From positions 168,739 through 232,738 of the forward strand of contig UCMW01000009.1 in assembly GCA_900473745.1 (NCBI GenBank): DNA of 64,000 nt, read 5' to 3'. Source of the DNA: Hyphomicrobiales bacterium. Its GTDB lineage: Bacteria; Pseudomonadota; Alphaproteobacteria; Rhizobiales; Rhizobiaceae. How positions within the stretch are numbered: the stretch's first letter is position 1; every line of letters starts with the position of its first letter. Below the pieces are notes generated by a model. That model saw only the letters and a program-made list of their open reading frames with translations, did not search any database and was not told the origin of the DNA. The translations under genes were made by a program, and so were the position numbers. Below are positions 8,552-15,733 of the stretch, one piece after another.

Positions 8552-8677
8552 GCCGCCATCGAAGATTGCGAGCGACTTTGTCTACGCGCCCCCGGCGCAC
8601 GCCAGATTTCCTTCAACGTCGATATACCAGCCGTCGAATGTCTCGGCGGCACGCCCAACGATTGAAAGGAAATCGTT

Positions 8678-8887
8678 ATGAACACAGGTACCGTAAAGTG
8701 GTTCAACAGCACCAAGGGTTTTGGCTTCATTCAGCCGGATGAAGGCTCTGCCGACGTGTTTGTCCACATCTCTGCCGTTCAGCGCGCGGGCATGCGCGAT
8801 CTCGTCGAAGGCCAGAAGATCGGCTACGACATCGTCCAGGACAAGCGTTCGGGCAAGAGCTCGGCCGACAACCTGCGCGCCGCTTAA
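8678..8887 (+). CDS. cspA: Cold-shock protein, CspA family
   Basis: The product is 69 residues, a single cold-shock domain. RNP1-like KGFGFIQPD and RNP2-like VFVHISAV are both present, along with the opening GTVKWFN. It should bind single-stranded RNA/DNA as an RNA chaperone in the cytoplasm. A GAAAGGAAA ribosome site precedes the ATG, and the leader is about 120 bases long. A strong terminator follows at 8951. Alphaproteobacteria carry several paralogues, so cold-inducibility of this copy is not certain. Confidence 0.95.
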   Translation: MNTGTVKWFNSTKGFGFIQPDEGSADVFVHISAVQRAGMRDLVEGQKIGYDIVQDKRSGKSSADNLRAA

Positions 8888-8950
8888 GGATTTGTCGCTC
8901 GCCCTCGCTGATTACGGATATTCCGCAGAGGGGGCTGAGTGGCGATGGAA

Positions 8951-8975
8951 GGTCGGGTTTCGCCCGGCCTTTTTT
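8951..8975 (+). terminator. Intrinsic terminator after cspA
   Basis: GGTCGGG (8951-8957) and CCCGGCC (8963-8969) pair, with one G-T, around a 5-base loop. Six T residues follow. It separates cspA from rpsU. Confidence 0.85.
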
Positions 8976-9121
8976 ATTGTTGGTCTGACGCAACTGCTGT
9001 ATGCGATGGGCCAAACCCGATTTTTTCGGGATCTTCGCCGGGGCGTGGCGCGTTAGCCTGCAGTATCCCCTTTTTCGAAACACAAGATAAATCGGGCTCC
9101 ACGCCCGGAAAGGAAACGACC

Positions 9122-9364
9122 GTGCAAGTTCTCGTTCGTGACAACAATGTCGACCAGGCGCTCCGCGTGCTAAAGAAGAAGATGCAGCGCGAAGGTCTCT
9201 TTCGCGAAATGAAGGCTCGCAGCGCCTTCGAAAAGCCGTCGGAAAAGCGCGTGCGCGAAAAGGCCGAAGCCATTCGCCGCCAGCGCAAGCTCGCGCGCAA
9301 GAAGATGCAGCGCGAAGGCCTGCTTCCGGCTCCTAAGAAGGCTGCCGTTCGCGGCGCACGCTGA
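9122..9364 (+). CDS. rpsU: 30S ribosomal protein bS21
   Basis: The product is about 80 residues. It begins [19 protein letters not shown] after a GTG start, the bS21 signature, followed by a long basic helix rich in Arg and Lys. It binds the 30S platform near the anti-Shine-Dalgarno region of 16S rRNA. The GTG at 9122 has a GGAAAGGAAA ribosome site. KKMQREG occurs twice, near residues 19 and 61. An rpsU next to a cold-shock gene is a common alphaproteobacterial arrangement. The upstream terminator suggests its own promoter, which I could not place. Confidence 0.95.
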   Translation: MQVLVRDNNVDQALRVLKKKMQREGLFREMKARSAFEKPSEKRVREKAEAIRRQRKLARKKMQREGLLPAPKKAAVRGAR

Positions 9365-9531
9365 CACGACCACCTCCGTGCGCCCCAGAGCGCGCGGATG
9401 TCCGACCAGGAGGAAGGCCAGCGGCCTTTCCTCGGTCATCGGCCTCGGTCCAGGCCATTCCATCGGGCCAGGGCCGCCGGACCTCACCCCCATGCCGAGA
9501 CAGGCAGCCAGGCTGCAGGAAGGACCCCGAC

Positions 9532-9759
9532 ATGAATGCCACCAAAGACGCATTTTTCAAGCCCGAGAAGGTTTCGCCGCAGGACAAGGCTGCGACAACC
9601 GACAGCGTCGCCCGCTCGCTGATCGCGGCGGAAGCAACGGCCCGCGAACGGAAGACCGAAGCCTTGAAGGCCCTGCGCATGCAGCGCGAGGCAGTCGAGG
9701 CCGAAAACGCGCCGGCACCGAAGAAGCGCGCCGTGAAAAAGGCCGTGAAGCGCGGCTGA
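9532..9759 (+). CDS. Small basic protein of unknown function
   Basis: The product is 75 residues. The N-terminal half is polar and helical-looking (KAATTDSVARSLIAAEATAR); the C-terminal end is lysine-rich (APKKRAVKKAVKRG). A ribosome site AGGAAGGA lies shortly upstream. The basic tail suggests nucleic acid or ribosome association, which is inference. It follows rpsU in the same direction with a strong bidirectional terminator after it. The intervening 167 bases contain a hairpin at 9410-9433. Confidence 0.6.
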   Translation: MNATKDAFFKPEKVSPQDKAATTDSVARSLIAAEATARERKTEALKALRMQREAVEAENAPAPKKRAVKKAVKRG

Positions 9760-9792
9760 GGCCAGCGCACACGAGCCATGAAGCAGAATTCG

Positions 9793-9831
9793 ACAAAGGC
9801 CGGAGCGGCAGTACGCCACTCCGGCCTTTGT
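9793..9831. terminator. Bidirectional intrinsic terminator
   Basis: ACAAAGGCCGGAG (9793-9805) and CTCCGGCCTTTGT (9819-9831) form a 13-bp perfect stem between two convergent genes. Both strands end the stem in TTTGT. Confidence 0.8.
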
Positions 9832-9834
9832 GCG

Positions 9835-10611
9835 TCATTTCGTGGCCGACGTCAGGTTGAAATACGCCCCTTGCGGATCCTGGCAGGCGGCGATCCAGGA
9901 GCCACCGGGAACCTGATGCGGCCCCATCAGCAGCTGACCGCCGAGCGATTTCACCTTCTCGATCGCCGAATCGATCGCAGGCACGATGAAGTAGAAGCCC
10001 CAATAGGGCATGGGCATTTCCGGCCGCTTGGTCATCATGCCGCCGATGCCGCGGTCGCCTAACTTGAAGGTCTGGTAGATGCCCATGGCATCCATGTCGA
10101 CGGCCATGTCCTTTTCCCAGCCGAAGCGCGCGGCGTAGAAGTCCCAGACCTTTTCCCAGTCGCCGGCCATCAGCTCGTTCCAGCCGACGGTGCCGGTGCT
10201 GCCGGGCGTGGGCCAGGTGCCGGTGCTCCTGTCTTCCATCATCGGGGTCATGATGCAGACGACCGCACCTTGCGGATCGGCGACGACGGCGAATCGGCCG
10301 ACACCGGGGATATCTTCCGGAGGACGGCAGATCATACCGCCATCGCTCTGATAGTCCGCCGCCGTTTTGTCGACGTCATCGACGGCGATGTAGCCGGTCC
10401 AGTTGGGCGGGATACCCTGCCCCTTCAACTCCTCGGTCAGCGCCATCATGCCGGCCACGCCGAAGGGAAATCCAGGCACTGCGAACGAGGTGTAGGTGAA
10501 GCCTTCCATTGGCATATCGGTGGGCTCCCAGCCGAGTAGCCGGCCGTAAAAAACCTTGGCCGCAGCCGGATCCGGGGTCATGAGCTCGTGCCAAATGAAT
10601 GTCCCGTGCAT
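9835..10611 (-). CDS. VOC (glyoxalase/dioxygenase fold) protein with two tandem domains
   Basis: The product is about 258 residues. It has two related halves, one starting FIWHELMTPDPAAAKVFYGR near residue 4 and one starting GWNELMAGDWEKVWDFY near residue 140. Each ends with a DPQGA segment (VVADPQGAVV; ACQDPQGAYF). This is the two-module architecture of VOC proteins. Some metal ligands expected for glyoxalases are not obvious, so no substrate is proposed. It is last in an operon with a DUF1579 and a DUF899 gene (17-base and 13-base gaps). The ATG at 10611 is chosen over 10632 because GAGAGGGA precedes it. Confidence 0.85.
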   Translation of the reverse strand: MHGTFIWHELMTPDPAAAKVFYGRLLGWEPTDMPMEGFTYTSFAVPGFPFGVAGMMALTEELKGQGIPPNWTGYIAVDDVDKTAADYQSDGGMICRPPEDIPGVGRFAVVADPQGAVVCIMTPMMEDRSTGTWPTPGSTGTVGWNELMAGDWEKVWDFYAARFGWEKDMAVDMDAMGIYQTFKLGDRGIGGMMTKRPEMPMPYWGFYFIVPAIDSAIEKVKSLGGQLLMGPHQVPGGSWIAACQDPQGAYFNLTSATK

Positions 10612-10628
10612 GCGCAATCCCTCTCTTT

Positions 10629-11132
10629 TCACGTTTCCAGGCGTCGGCCGACGCGTTTCGATTCGCTCGTCATGAAAGTGTGGAAGCTGCCATCCGGCTT
10701 GCGGACACTGCCGGAGAAGGTCCTGGTGTCATCATCGATGAAGTGGATGACATCACGATAAATCTCGTTGCGGGAGGGGTCCTCCATGCTCGGCCCCTCG
10801 GCCTCGAGCACGAGCGTCTGGCCATCATCTTCCAGCCAACCCTTGTAGACCCAGAGCTTGTCCATCATCGAGCCCACCCAGGTCCCGACATAGTGGCCGA
10901 GGCGCGGATCGTAGCCGAGCGTCATGATCATCGAAGAGCGCGTGCCGTCGCCCATGCCACCCTCCCCTTCCGCCATGACCCAGAAATCGCCGACGGGCCG
11001 AACCTTCTCGGTCCAGCGCTTGAGGGGGTCTTCCGGATCATAAGCCTCATGTCCTGTCGAGCTGACATAGAGCCAGTCGCCGACGAGGCGGTCGAGGACG
11101 CGGTGATGCTCGGTGGGCTTGGGGAATTCCAT
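10629..11132 (-). CDS. DUF1579 family protein
   Basis: The product is about 167 residues. It reads HHRVLDRLVGDW near the N-terminus, then RPVGDFWVMAEGEG, LGYDPRLGHYVGTWVGSM and PDGSFHTFM. These are typical landmarks of DUF1579, a small beta-barrel family of unknown activity. It is cytosolic, with no signal or membrane segment. A GGAGGATCG ribosome site precedes the ATG at 11132. It is the middle gene of a three-gene operon controlled, by position, by the divergent MarR protein. The three families frequently occur together in proteobacterial stress-type clusters, but no reaction is established. Confidence 0.85.
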   Translation of the reverse strand: MEFPKPTEHHRVLDRLVGDWLYVSSTGHEAYDPEDPLKRWTEKVRPVGDFWVMAEGEGGMGDGTRSSMIMTLGYDPRLGHYVGTWVGSMMDKLWVYKGWLEDDGQTLVLEAEGPSMEDPSRNEIYRDVIHFIDDDTRTFSGSVRKPDGSFHTFMTSESKRVGRRLET

Positions 11133-11145
11133 GATCGATCCTCCT

Positions 11146-11877
11146 TCAGTGGCAGCAACCGGCCGTTTCGACCGGCTTGGCGGCATATTCGTCCTTGCGC
11201 TTGACGAAGCTCAGCGTGCCGGTCTCGTTGCGGCCGAGCGGCGCGTGGTCGAGGATCATCAGCGTGCCGAGGGCCTCCTCGCCGCCGCGCGCATACTGCG
11301 AATAGGTGTGGAAGATATCGCCTTTCTCGTTCCTGTAGAAGGCGGAGAGGCCGGGAAGCTCGTCATGCGCCTGCTCGCGCGGAGTGTCGCGGAAATTATA
11401 GCGGACCGTGCCAGAGGCCAGTTGTTCCGGCGTGAAGGAGACGTGGAAGTCGTAGTTGAACTCGCTGCCGAAGGAGGAGACCCAGGGGAAATGCCAGTTC
11501 ATGCGGCGCCTGTAGGCCTCGATCTTGTCGAGCGGCGCGCGCGAGACGGTGACGAAGGTGACGTCGTGATTGTTCAAGTGCGGGAGCATGCCGTCGATAT
11601 GGTCTGCGAAGAAGGAGCAGCCGGGGCAGCCGGCATCCCAATCGGGCCCGAACATGAAATGGTTGATCATCAGCTGGCTGCGCCCCTCGAAGAGCTCGCC
11701 GAGCGTCTTTTCGCCCGATGGCGTCTGGAACCGATAGTCCTTGTCGACCTTGACCCAGGGCAGCGACCGCCGCTCCGCATTCACCCGGTCACGCTGCCGG
11801 GTCAGTTCCTTTTCCTGCTGCAGAAGGGCCTTGCGGGCTTCGAGCCACTCCTCCCGCGAAACAACCGAATGTTCCAT
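11146..11877 (-). CDS. DUF899 thioredoxin-like family protein
   Basis: The product is about 243 residues. It shows the DUF899 pattern: EEWLEARKALLQQEKELTRQ at the start, GPDWDAGCPGCSFFADHIDG in the middle (a CPGC pair like a redox motif) and HTYSQYARGGE near the C-terminus. The family has a thioredoxin-like fold and no assigned reaction. It ends in GCCH. It is first in the DUF899-DUF1579-VOC operon and divergent from a MarR gene. A GAGGAGGAG ribosome site lies before the ATG at 11877. Confidence 0.88.
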   Translation of the reverse strand: MEHSVVSREEWLEARKALLQQEKELTRQRDRVNAERRSLPWVKVDKDYRFQTPSGEKTLGELFEGRSQLMINHFMFGPDWDAGCPGCSFFADHIDGMLPHLNNHDVTFVTVSRAPLDKIEAYRRRMNWHFPWVSSFGSEFNYDFHVSFTPEQLASGTVRYNFRDTPREQAHDELPGLSAFYRNEKGDIFHTYSQYARGGEEALGTLMILDHAPLGRNETGTLSFVKRKDEYAAKPVETAGCCH

Positions 11878-11893
11878 CTCGTCACTCCTCCTC

Positions 11894-11922
11894 TTGACAT
11901 TTAGGTTGATATCAACATATTT
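11894..11922 (+). promoter_or_regulatory. MarR promoter with a perfect palindrome inside it
   Basis: TTGACA (11894-11899) and an AT-rich -10 (ATATTT, 11917-11922) are 17 bases apart. The spacer contains the 12-bp perfect palindrome GTTGATATCAAC (11905-11916), a form typical of MarR operators. Binding there would block the promoter. Transcription would start close to the ATG at 11928. Confidence 0.6.
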
Positions 11923-11927
11923 ATTCC

Positions 11928-12374
11928 ATGTCAAACGGGCCACTGATTCCCTATTCCACCACCATTCATGTCAAAGACACCTGCCTTTGCCTGCATGCGC
12001 AGCGCGCGGCCCGCGCTTTGGCCCGCCGCTTCGATCTGGCACTCAAGCCAGTTGGACTGACCAATCAGCAGTTCTCGCTGATGATGGCATTGAACCGCCC
12101 CGAGCCGCCGCCGATGGGGCCAGTTGCCAGGCTTCTGGCCATGGATCGCACCACGCTGACGGCTGCGCTGAAACCGCTTTCCGCCCGTGGCTGGGTATCG
12201 ATCGAGCCCGACCCGAAGGACCGTCGCGGCAAGCGGCTGCGGCTGACCGCGGAGGGTTCCGCGGCTTTGTTGAGCGCCGTGCCGATCTGGAAAGAGGTGC
12301 ATGGCGAAATCGAAGCCGGCATGCAGAGCGATGCCGGCATGCTGCGCCAGGGGCTGATCGAGGTCAGCATGTGA
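11928..12374 (+). CDS. MarR-family transcriptional regulator
   Basis: The product is 148 residues with a winged-helix core (LTNQQFSLMMALNR, MDRTTLTAALKPLSARGWV, then the wing EPDPKDRRGKRLRLTAEG). MarR dimers repress divergent operons and are released by small ligands or oxidants. The gene is divergent from the DUF899 operon, with a perfect palindrome in the 50-base gap. There is no Shine-Dalgarno sequence before the ATG, and the promoter position predicts a leader of a few bases at most, so the mRNA may be leaderless. Two Cys lie near residues 19 and 21 (CLCLH). Whether they sense redox state is unknown. Confidence 0.88.
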   Translation: MSNGPLIPYSTTIHVKDTCLCLHAQRAARALARRFDLALKPVGLTNQQFSLMMALNRPEPPPMGPVARLLAMDRTTLTAALKPLSARGWVSIEPDPKDRRGKRLRLTAEGSAALLSAVPIWKEVHGEIEAGMQSDAGMLRQGLIEVSM

Positions 12375-12460
12375 TTCAGCACCCCTCGCCCCCGCTTCGG
12401 GCGTTGCCTCGATCCGTTCCACCTCCCTCTTTCCGTTCAACGCAGCAAGGCAGGACCTTC

Positions 12461-13099
12461 ATGACGACCATCACGCTGACGACCTATGACTGGGTGCCGG
12501 ACCTGCCGCGGGGCTATGTGCGCGACCTCAGGATACGCTGGGCGCTGGAAGAAGCCGGCCTTCCCTATCAGGTGGCCAGCACGCCCTTTCGCCAGCGCGA
12601 GGCGGAGCATCTCGCGCATCAGCCCTTCGCGCAGGTTCCCTGGCTGACCGATGGCGACCTCTCCATCTTCGAGACCGGCGCGATCCTGCTCTATCTGGGC
12701 GCCAAGAGCGATCGGCTGATGCCGAGCGACCCGGCCGGACGGGCCAAGGTGACGGAATGGCTGTTTGCAGCCCTCAACTCCGTCGAGGCGGCCAGTCTGC
12801 CCTGGTCGATCCTGACCTTTTCCAAGCCGGAAGGCGGCATCCCGCAAGCCCTGGTCGGGTTTCTCTACGCACGGCTCTCACGCATGGAAGCGGTTCTTTC
12901 GACCGGGGACTGGCTGGCCGGGTCGTTCTCCGTCGCCGACATCGCCATGGCGGATGTGCTGCGACTCGTCGGGCGGCTTGAGGGTCTTGGCGAATACCCT
13001 GCTTGCCAGGCCTATGTCGCCCGGGCCACCGCAAGACCGGCCTTTCTCAAAGCCCATGCGGACCAGATGGCGCATTTTGCCGCGGCGGATGTGCGCTGA
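12461..13099 (+). CDS. Glutathione S-transferase family protein
   Basis: The product is about 212 residues. The N-terminal thioredoxin-like half carries VPWLTDGDLSIFETGAILLYL (cis-Pro then the Glu/Thr that bind the gamma-glutamyl part). The C-terminal helical half has SVADIAMADVLR, the N-capping box. It probably conjugates or reduces small electrophiles using glutathione in the cytosol. The N-terminal end (TTYDWVPDLPRGYVRDLRIRW) is slightly longer than usual before the first helix, and the usual catalytic Ser/Tyr is not certain. It follows the MarR gene on the same strand but has its own ribosome site (AAGGCAGGA). Confidence 0.88.
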   Translation: MTTITLTTYDWVPDLPRGYVRDLRIRWALEEAGLPYQVASTPFRQREAEHLAHQPFAQVPWLTDGDLSIFETGAILLYLGAKSDRLMPSDPAGRAKVTEWLFAALNSVEAASLPWSILTFSKPEGGIPQALVGFLYARLSRMEAVLSTGDWLAGSFSVADIAMADVLRLVGRLEGLGEYPACQAYVARATARPAFLKAHADQMAHFAAADVR

Positions 13100-13177
13100 C
13101 GGCTGGGCGAAGTCCAGACATCGCGGCCGTTCCGGATATCCCGCCCCTCCTCGCGAGGACCCCGTCAATAGACTTGC

Positions 13178-13204
13178 GGAAGGCCGGCCAAGCGCCGGCC
13201 TTCC
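13178..13204. terminator. Bidirectional terminator between convergent genes
   Basis: GGAAGGCCGGC (13178-13188) and GCCGGCCTTCC (13194-13204) form an 11-bp stem with a 5-base loop. It lies just past the 3' ends of the GST gene and of the NmrA-like gene on the other strand. Confidence 0.7.
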
Positions 13205-13207
13205 TGT

Positions 13208-14056
13208 TTACGCCTTCAGCCAGTCTTCCACGCTGCGCGGCGTAAGACCGAGCAGGGTCTGGGCGCTGGTGTGTTCAGCGATCACGTTGTCCTTTCGCTC
13301 CGCCAGAGCCTGGTAGAAGGCCGCGATGGCGGAGGCAGCGGGGCCGATGAAGGGTTCCAGTTCGGCCTGGAAATCGGCGACCGGTTTCGTTTCGAAGGTG
13401 ACAGCGCGACCGAGATGTGTGGCGAAGGCGGCGGCGAGTTGCGGCCCAGTCAGGCCCGGCAGATGGCCGACGCCGACAATGGCGGACACCGTATGATCGG
13501 TCAGAAGCCGCAGGGCGACATCGGCGATATCGTGATGGGAGCTCCAGGAAACAGCAAGATCGGCGCGGATCGGATACTGCAGGAGACCGCTCGCCTTTGC
13601 CGGTTCGATCACCGCGGGCAGCATGAGATTCTCGAGATAGAGCCGCGGCGCGATGACGGCATGGGACACGCCGCTCTCGCGAAGCCCGTTCATGAGTATA
13701 CCGACGGCACTGTCATCCGCCGCCTGCAGGGGAGAGCTCAGCTCATCGACGATTGCGCCGCTGGTGGAGAAGACGACACGGGCGGGCCTGGCGCGGTCGA
13801 TTGCGGTGACGATGTTCTTCGCATAGTCGATCCGCAGCGGCTCCGGCACCTGGGGAAGATGGACAAAGATGCCTTCAGAACCGCGATAGGCGGCCTCGAG
13901 CGACGATGCCGAGCCGGCATCGGCCGATATTGCCGGGCGGCCTCCGGCCTTCTCCAGATCGCGCAGGGCGGCACGGGCATCGAGGCCCCTGGCCAGCATG
14001 AGGTCAAAGAGGGGCGCTCCCTGCGCGCCGGTGGCGCCATGGATGACAAACGACAT
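13208..14056 (-). CDS. NmrA-like NAD(P)-binding protein (atypical SDR)
   Basis: The product is 282 residues. The Rossmann start FVIHGATGAQGAPLF carries the GxxGxxG pattern of NmrA/atypical short-chain dehydrogenases, but the usual Tyr-Lys catalytic pair is not evident. It is cytosolic, without membrane segments. It lies divergent to an HxlR regulator, with a long inverted repeat in the gap. The arrangement parallels qorB/qorR of enterics (NmrA-type quinone reductase with HxlR regulator), but the similarity is too loose to transfer the name. Substrate and redox role are open. Confidence 0.82.
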   Translation of the reverse strand: MSFVIHGATGAQGAPLFDLMLARGLDARAALRDLEKAGGRPAISADAGSASSLEAAYRGSEGIFVHLPQVPEPLRIDYAKNIVTAIDRARPARVVFSTSGAIVDELSSPLQAADDSAVGILMNGLRESGVSHAVIAPRLYLENLMLPAVIEPAKASGLLQYPIRADLAVSWSSHHDIADVALRLLTDHTVSAIVGVGHLPGLTGPQLAAAFATHLGRAVTFETKPVADFQAELEPFIGPAASAIAAFYQALAERKDNVIAEHTSAQTLLGLTPRSVEDWLKA

Positions 14057-14088
14057 TCGGATATCCTTTTCCTGTTGGATCGAGAACC

Positions 14089-14131
14089 CATTGGTGCAAT
14101 AAATGCATCAGTTACGTCAAATGCACCAATG
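14089..14131. promoter_or_regulatory. Long inverted repeat, probable HxlR operator
   Basis: CATTGGTGCA (14089-14098) and TGCACCAATG (14122-14131) are perfect 10-bp inverted repeats separated by 23 bases. They occupy the short gap between the divergent NmrA-like and HxlR genes, so they probably carry paired half-sites for the HxlR dimer. Confidence 0.65.
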
Positions 14132-14143
14132 GAAGAAATCGCC

Positions 14144-14503
14144 ATGACCGAGAAAAAACTGCCGTGCTGCGGTGTCGAGCGCTTTCTCCTGCTGCTCGAC
14201 GGTCCCTGGGCGACGCTGATCATCCGGGAGCTGCTCGGCGGTGCGCGGCGTTTCACCGAGCTGCGGCAGGCCCTGCCCGGCATCAGCGCCCATACGCTGA
14301 CCCACCGGCTGCGGCGCTTCGAGGAACACGGGCTGGTGACACGAGAGGCTTTTGCGGAGACGCCACCACGGGTGGTCTATGATCTCACGCCGCTCGGGGC
14401 TTCGCTGCAGGACATACTGTATGCCATGCGGGCCTGGGGAGACCGTGTGCCCGATACGGTTCTGACAAGCACGGGAAGCCGGGATCTTCGGCTGCGCGGC
14501 TGA
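14144..14503 (+). CDS. HxlR-family transcriptional regulator
   Basis: The product is about 119 residues with the HxlR winged helix: LLLDGPWATLIIRELLGG, RRFTELRQALPGISAHTLTHRL and LTPLGASL. Near the N-terminus it has CC (residues about 8-9), just before VERFL. A cysteine at this place is used as a redox or electrophile sensor in several HxlR proteins (YodB, QorR). It is divergent from the NmrA-like gene, its likely target. The ATG at 14144 is used; an in-frame ATG at 14129 would add five residues and overlap the inverted repeat. A terminator follows at 14510. Confidence 0.88.
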   Translation: MTEKKLPCCGVERFLLLLDGPWATLIIRELLGGARRFTELRQALPGISAHTLTHRLRRFEEHGLVTREAFAETPPRVVYDLTPLGASLQDILYAMRAWGDRVPDTVLTSTGSRDLRLRG

Positions 14504-14509
14504 CGCAAA

Positions 14510-14532
14510 AAGGCCGGCGCGAGGCCGGCCTT
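14510..14532. terminator. Bidirectional intrinsic terminator
   Basis: AAGGCCGGC (14510-14518) and GCCGGCCTT (14524-14532) pair with a 5-base loop. An A-run precedes and TTCT follows, so it can stop both the HxlR gene and the convergent ohr gene. Confidence 0.75.
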
Positions 14533-14562
14533 CTGGCGGTGGATCTGCTGGAAATCAGGCGA

Positions 14563-14985
14563 TCAGAGAACCGTGACCGGAACTTCGGTCGAGGTGCGCA
14601 TGGCGTGGCTGTAGGGGCAGACGATATGGGCTGCGGCCGCGAGACGCTCGACGGTTTCGCGGTCCATACCGGGGACTTCGACGCTGAGCTTCACCTCGAT
14701 GCCGAAGCCGCCGCCGTCTTCACGCGGGCCGATGCCGACTTCGACGTGAACCTTGGCATCTTCCGGAATCGTGATCTTCTCCTTGCGGGCGACAGCCTTC
14801 AAGGCACCCAGGAAGCAGGCGGAGTAACCGACGGCAAAGAGCTGTTCCGGGTTGGTGCCGGCCGCGCCATCGCCACCGAGTTCCTTCGGCGTCGTCAGGG
14901 TGACGTCGAGAGCGCCATTGTCGGCGACGCCGTGGCCAGAGCGGCCGCCGGTGGCATGACCGTGTGCGGTGTAGAGGATTGCCAT
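14563..14985 (-). CDS. ohr: Organic hydroperoxide resistance protein (Ohr)
   Basis: The product is 140 residues, normal for Ohr. The two redox cysteines are present: C57 in VGYSACFLGAL and C123 in HIVCPYS. These form the thiol peroxidase pair that reduces organic and fatty acid hydroperoxides in the cytosol, using lipoyl proteins as reductant. The opening LYTAHGHATGGRSG is typical. It is divergent from the MarR gene ohrR. A near-consensus promoter (-35 at 15043-15048, -10 at 15020-15025) is overlapped by the repressor site. Confidence 0.95.
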   Translation of the reverse strand: MAILYTAHGHATGGRSGHGVADNGALDVTLTTPKELGGDGAAGTNPEQLFAVGYSACFLGALKAVARKEKITIPEDAKVHVEVGIGPREDGGGFGIEVKLSVEVPGMDRETVERLAAAAHIVCPYSHAMRTSTEVPVTVL

Positions 14986-15019
14986 GGGTGTTCTCCTTGT
15001 TTGCGGGTTGGTGATTACC

Positions 15020-15052
15020 TATATAGGACACAATTGATTTGCGTGCAATTGT
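15020..15052. promoter_or_regulatory. ohr promoter and OhrR operator
   Basis: On the minus strand TTGCAC (15048-15043) and TATATA (15025-15020) are spaced by 17 bases. The inverted repeat ACAATTG (15030-15036) and CAATTGT (15046-15052) lies across the spacer and -35. AATTG/CAATT palindromes are the known OhrR site type, and derepression by hydroperoxide is the known logic. Confidence 0.75.
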
Positions 15053-15128
15053 TTTTTGCGCATTGAAATGTGGACCAGTTTTGGCCACTGTGGAAACAAT
15101 AGATGCCGAAAGGGGTTCATCAAGGGCC

Positions 15129-15584
15129 ATGACCGACGAAACACTCGAAAAGGAACTGAGGCTGGACACGCAGCTGTGCTTTGCGCTCTACGGCGCCGCA
15201 CATGCGTTTACCCGCGCTTACAAGCCGCTGCTCTCGCCGCTCGGCCTCACCTATCCGCAATATGTGGTGATGATGGCGCTGTGGGAGCAGGACGACCTCT
15301 CGGTGAAGGTGCTCGGCGAAAAGGTCGGGCTCGATTCCGGCACGCTCTCGCCCCTGCTCAAGCGGCTTGAACAGGTCCAGTATGTCGCCCGCCGCCGGGA
15401 TGCCGCCGACGAACGCGTGGTCTTCATCACCCTGACCGAGGAAGGCCGGGCGCTCAAGAGCCGGGCGCTGGAGGTTTTCGCGTCCATCGGCAATCTGACG
15501 GGCTGCGACATCGCCGAGATCGAAAGCCTGCGCGACGGCCTGAAGCGGCTGAAGGGCCATCTCGAGACCATTCCGGACGAATAA
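15129..15584 (+). CDS. ohrR: OhrR, MarR-type organic peroxide sensor
   Basis: The product is about 151 residues. It has the single N-terminal reactive cysteine of OhrR (C17 in LDTQLCFALYGA), followed by the winged helix (GLTYPQYVVMMALWEQDDLSVKVLGE split over the core) and the wing RRRDAADERVVFITLTEEG. Oxidation of the cysteine by organic hydroperoxide releases the protein from the ohr promoter. Adjacent divergent ohr confirms the name. A second Cys lies near residue 127 (TGCD), so a two-Cys mechanism as in Xanthomonas is possible. Confidence 0.93.
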   Translation: MTDETLEKELRLDTQLCFALYGAAHAFTRAYKPLLSPLGLTYPQYVVMMALWEQDDLSVKVLGEKVGLDSGTLSPLLKRLEQVQYVARRRDAADERVVFITLTEEGRALKSRALEVFASIGNLTGCDIAEIESLRDGLKRLKGHLETIPDE

Positions 15585-15586
15585 GC

Positions 15587-15608
15587 GCGGCCTCGATCAG
15601 GAGGCCGC
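15587..15608 (+). terminator. Hairpin after ohrR
   Basis: GCGGCCTC (15587-15594) and GAGGCCGC (15601-15608) form an 8-bp stem with a 6-base loop right after the ohrR stop. There is no T-run, so termination may be weak or Rho-assisted. Confidence 0.45.
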
Positions 15609-15733
15609 CGCTGCACCTACGACGCATCGCGTCGATCCGCGATCCTGCCCGGCTCTCAACACGGGATAAAACAGTCGCGCCTCGCTCTCGCCTTGTTCGC
15701 CTTCGAATTGAGGGGTGCAACTGGGAGAACCGC

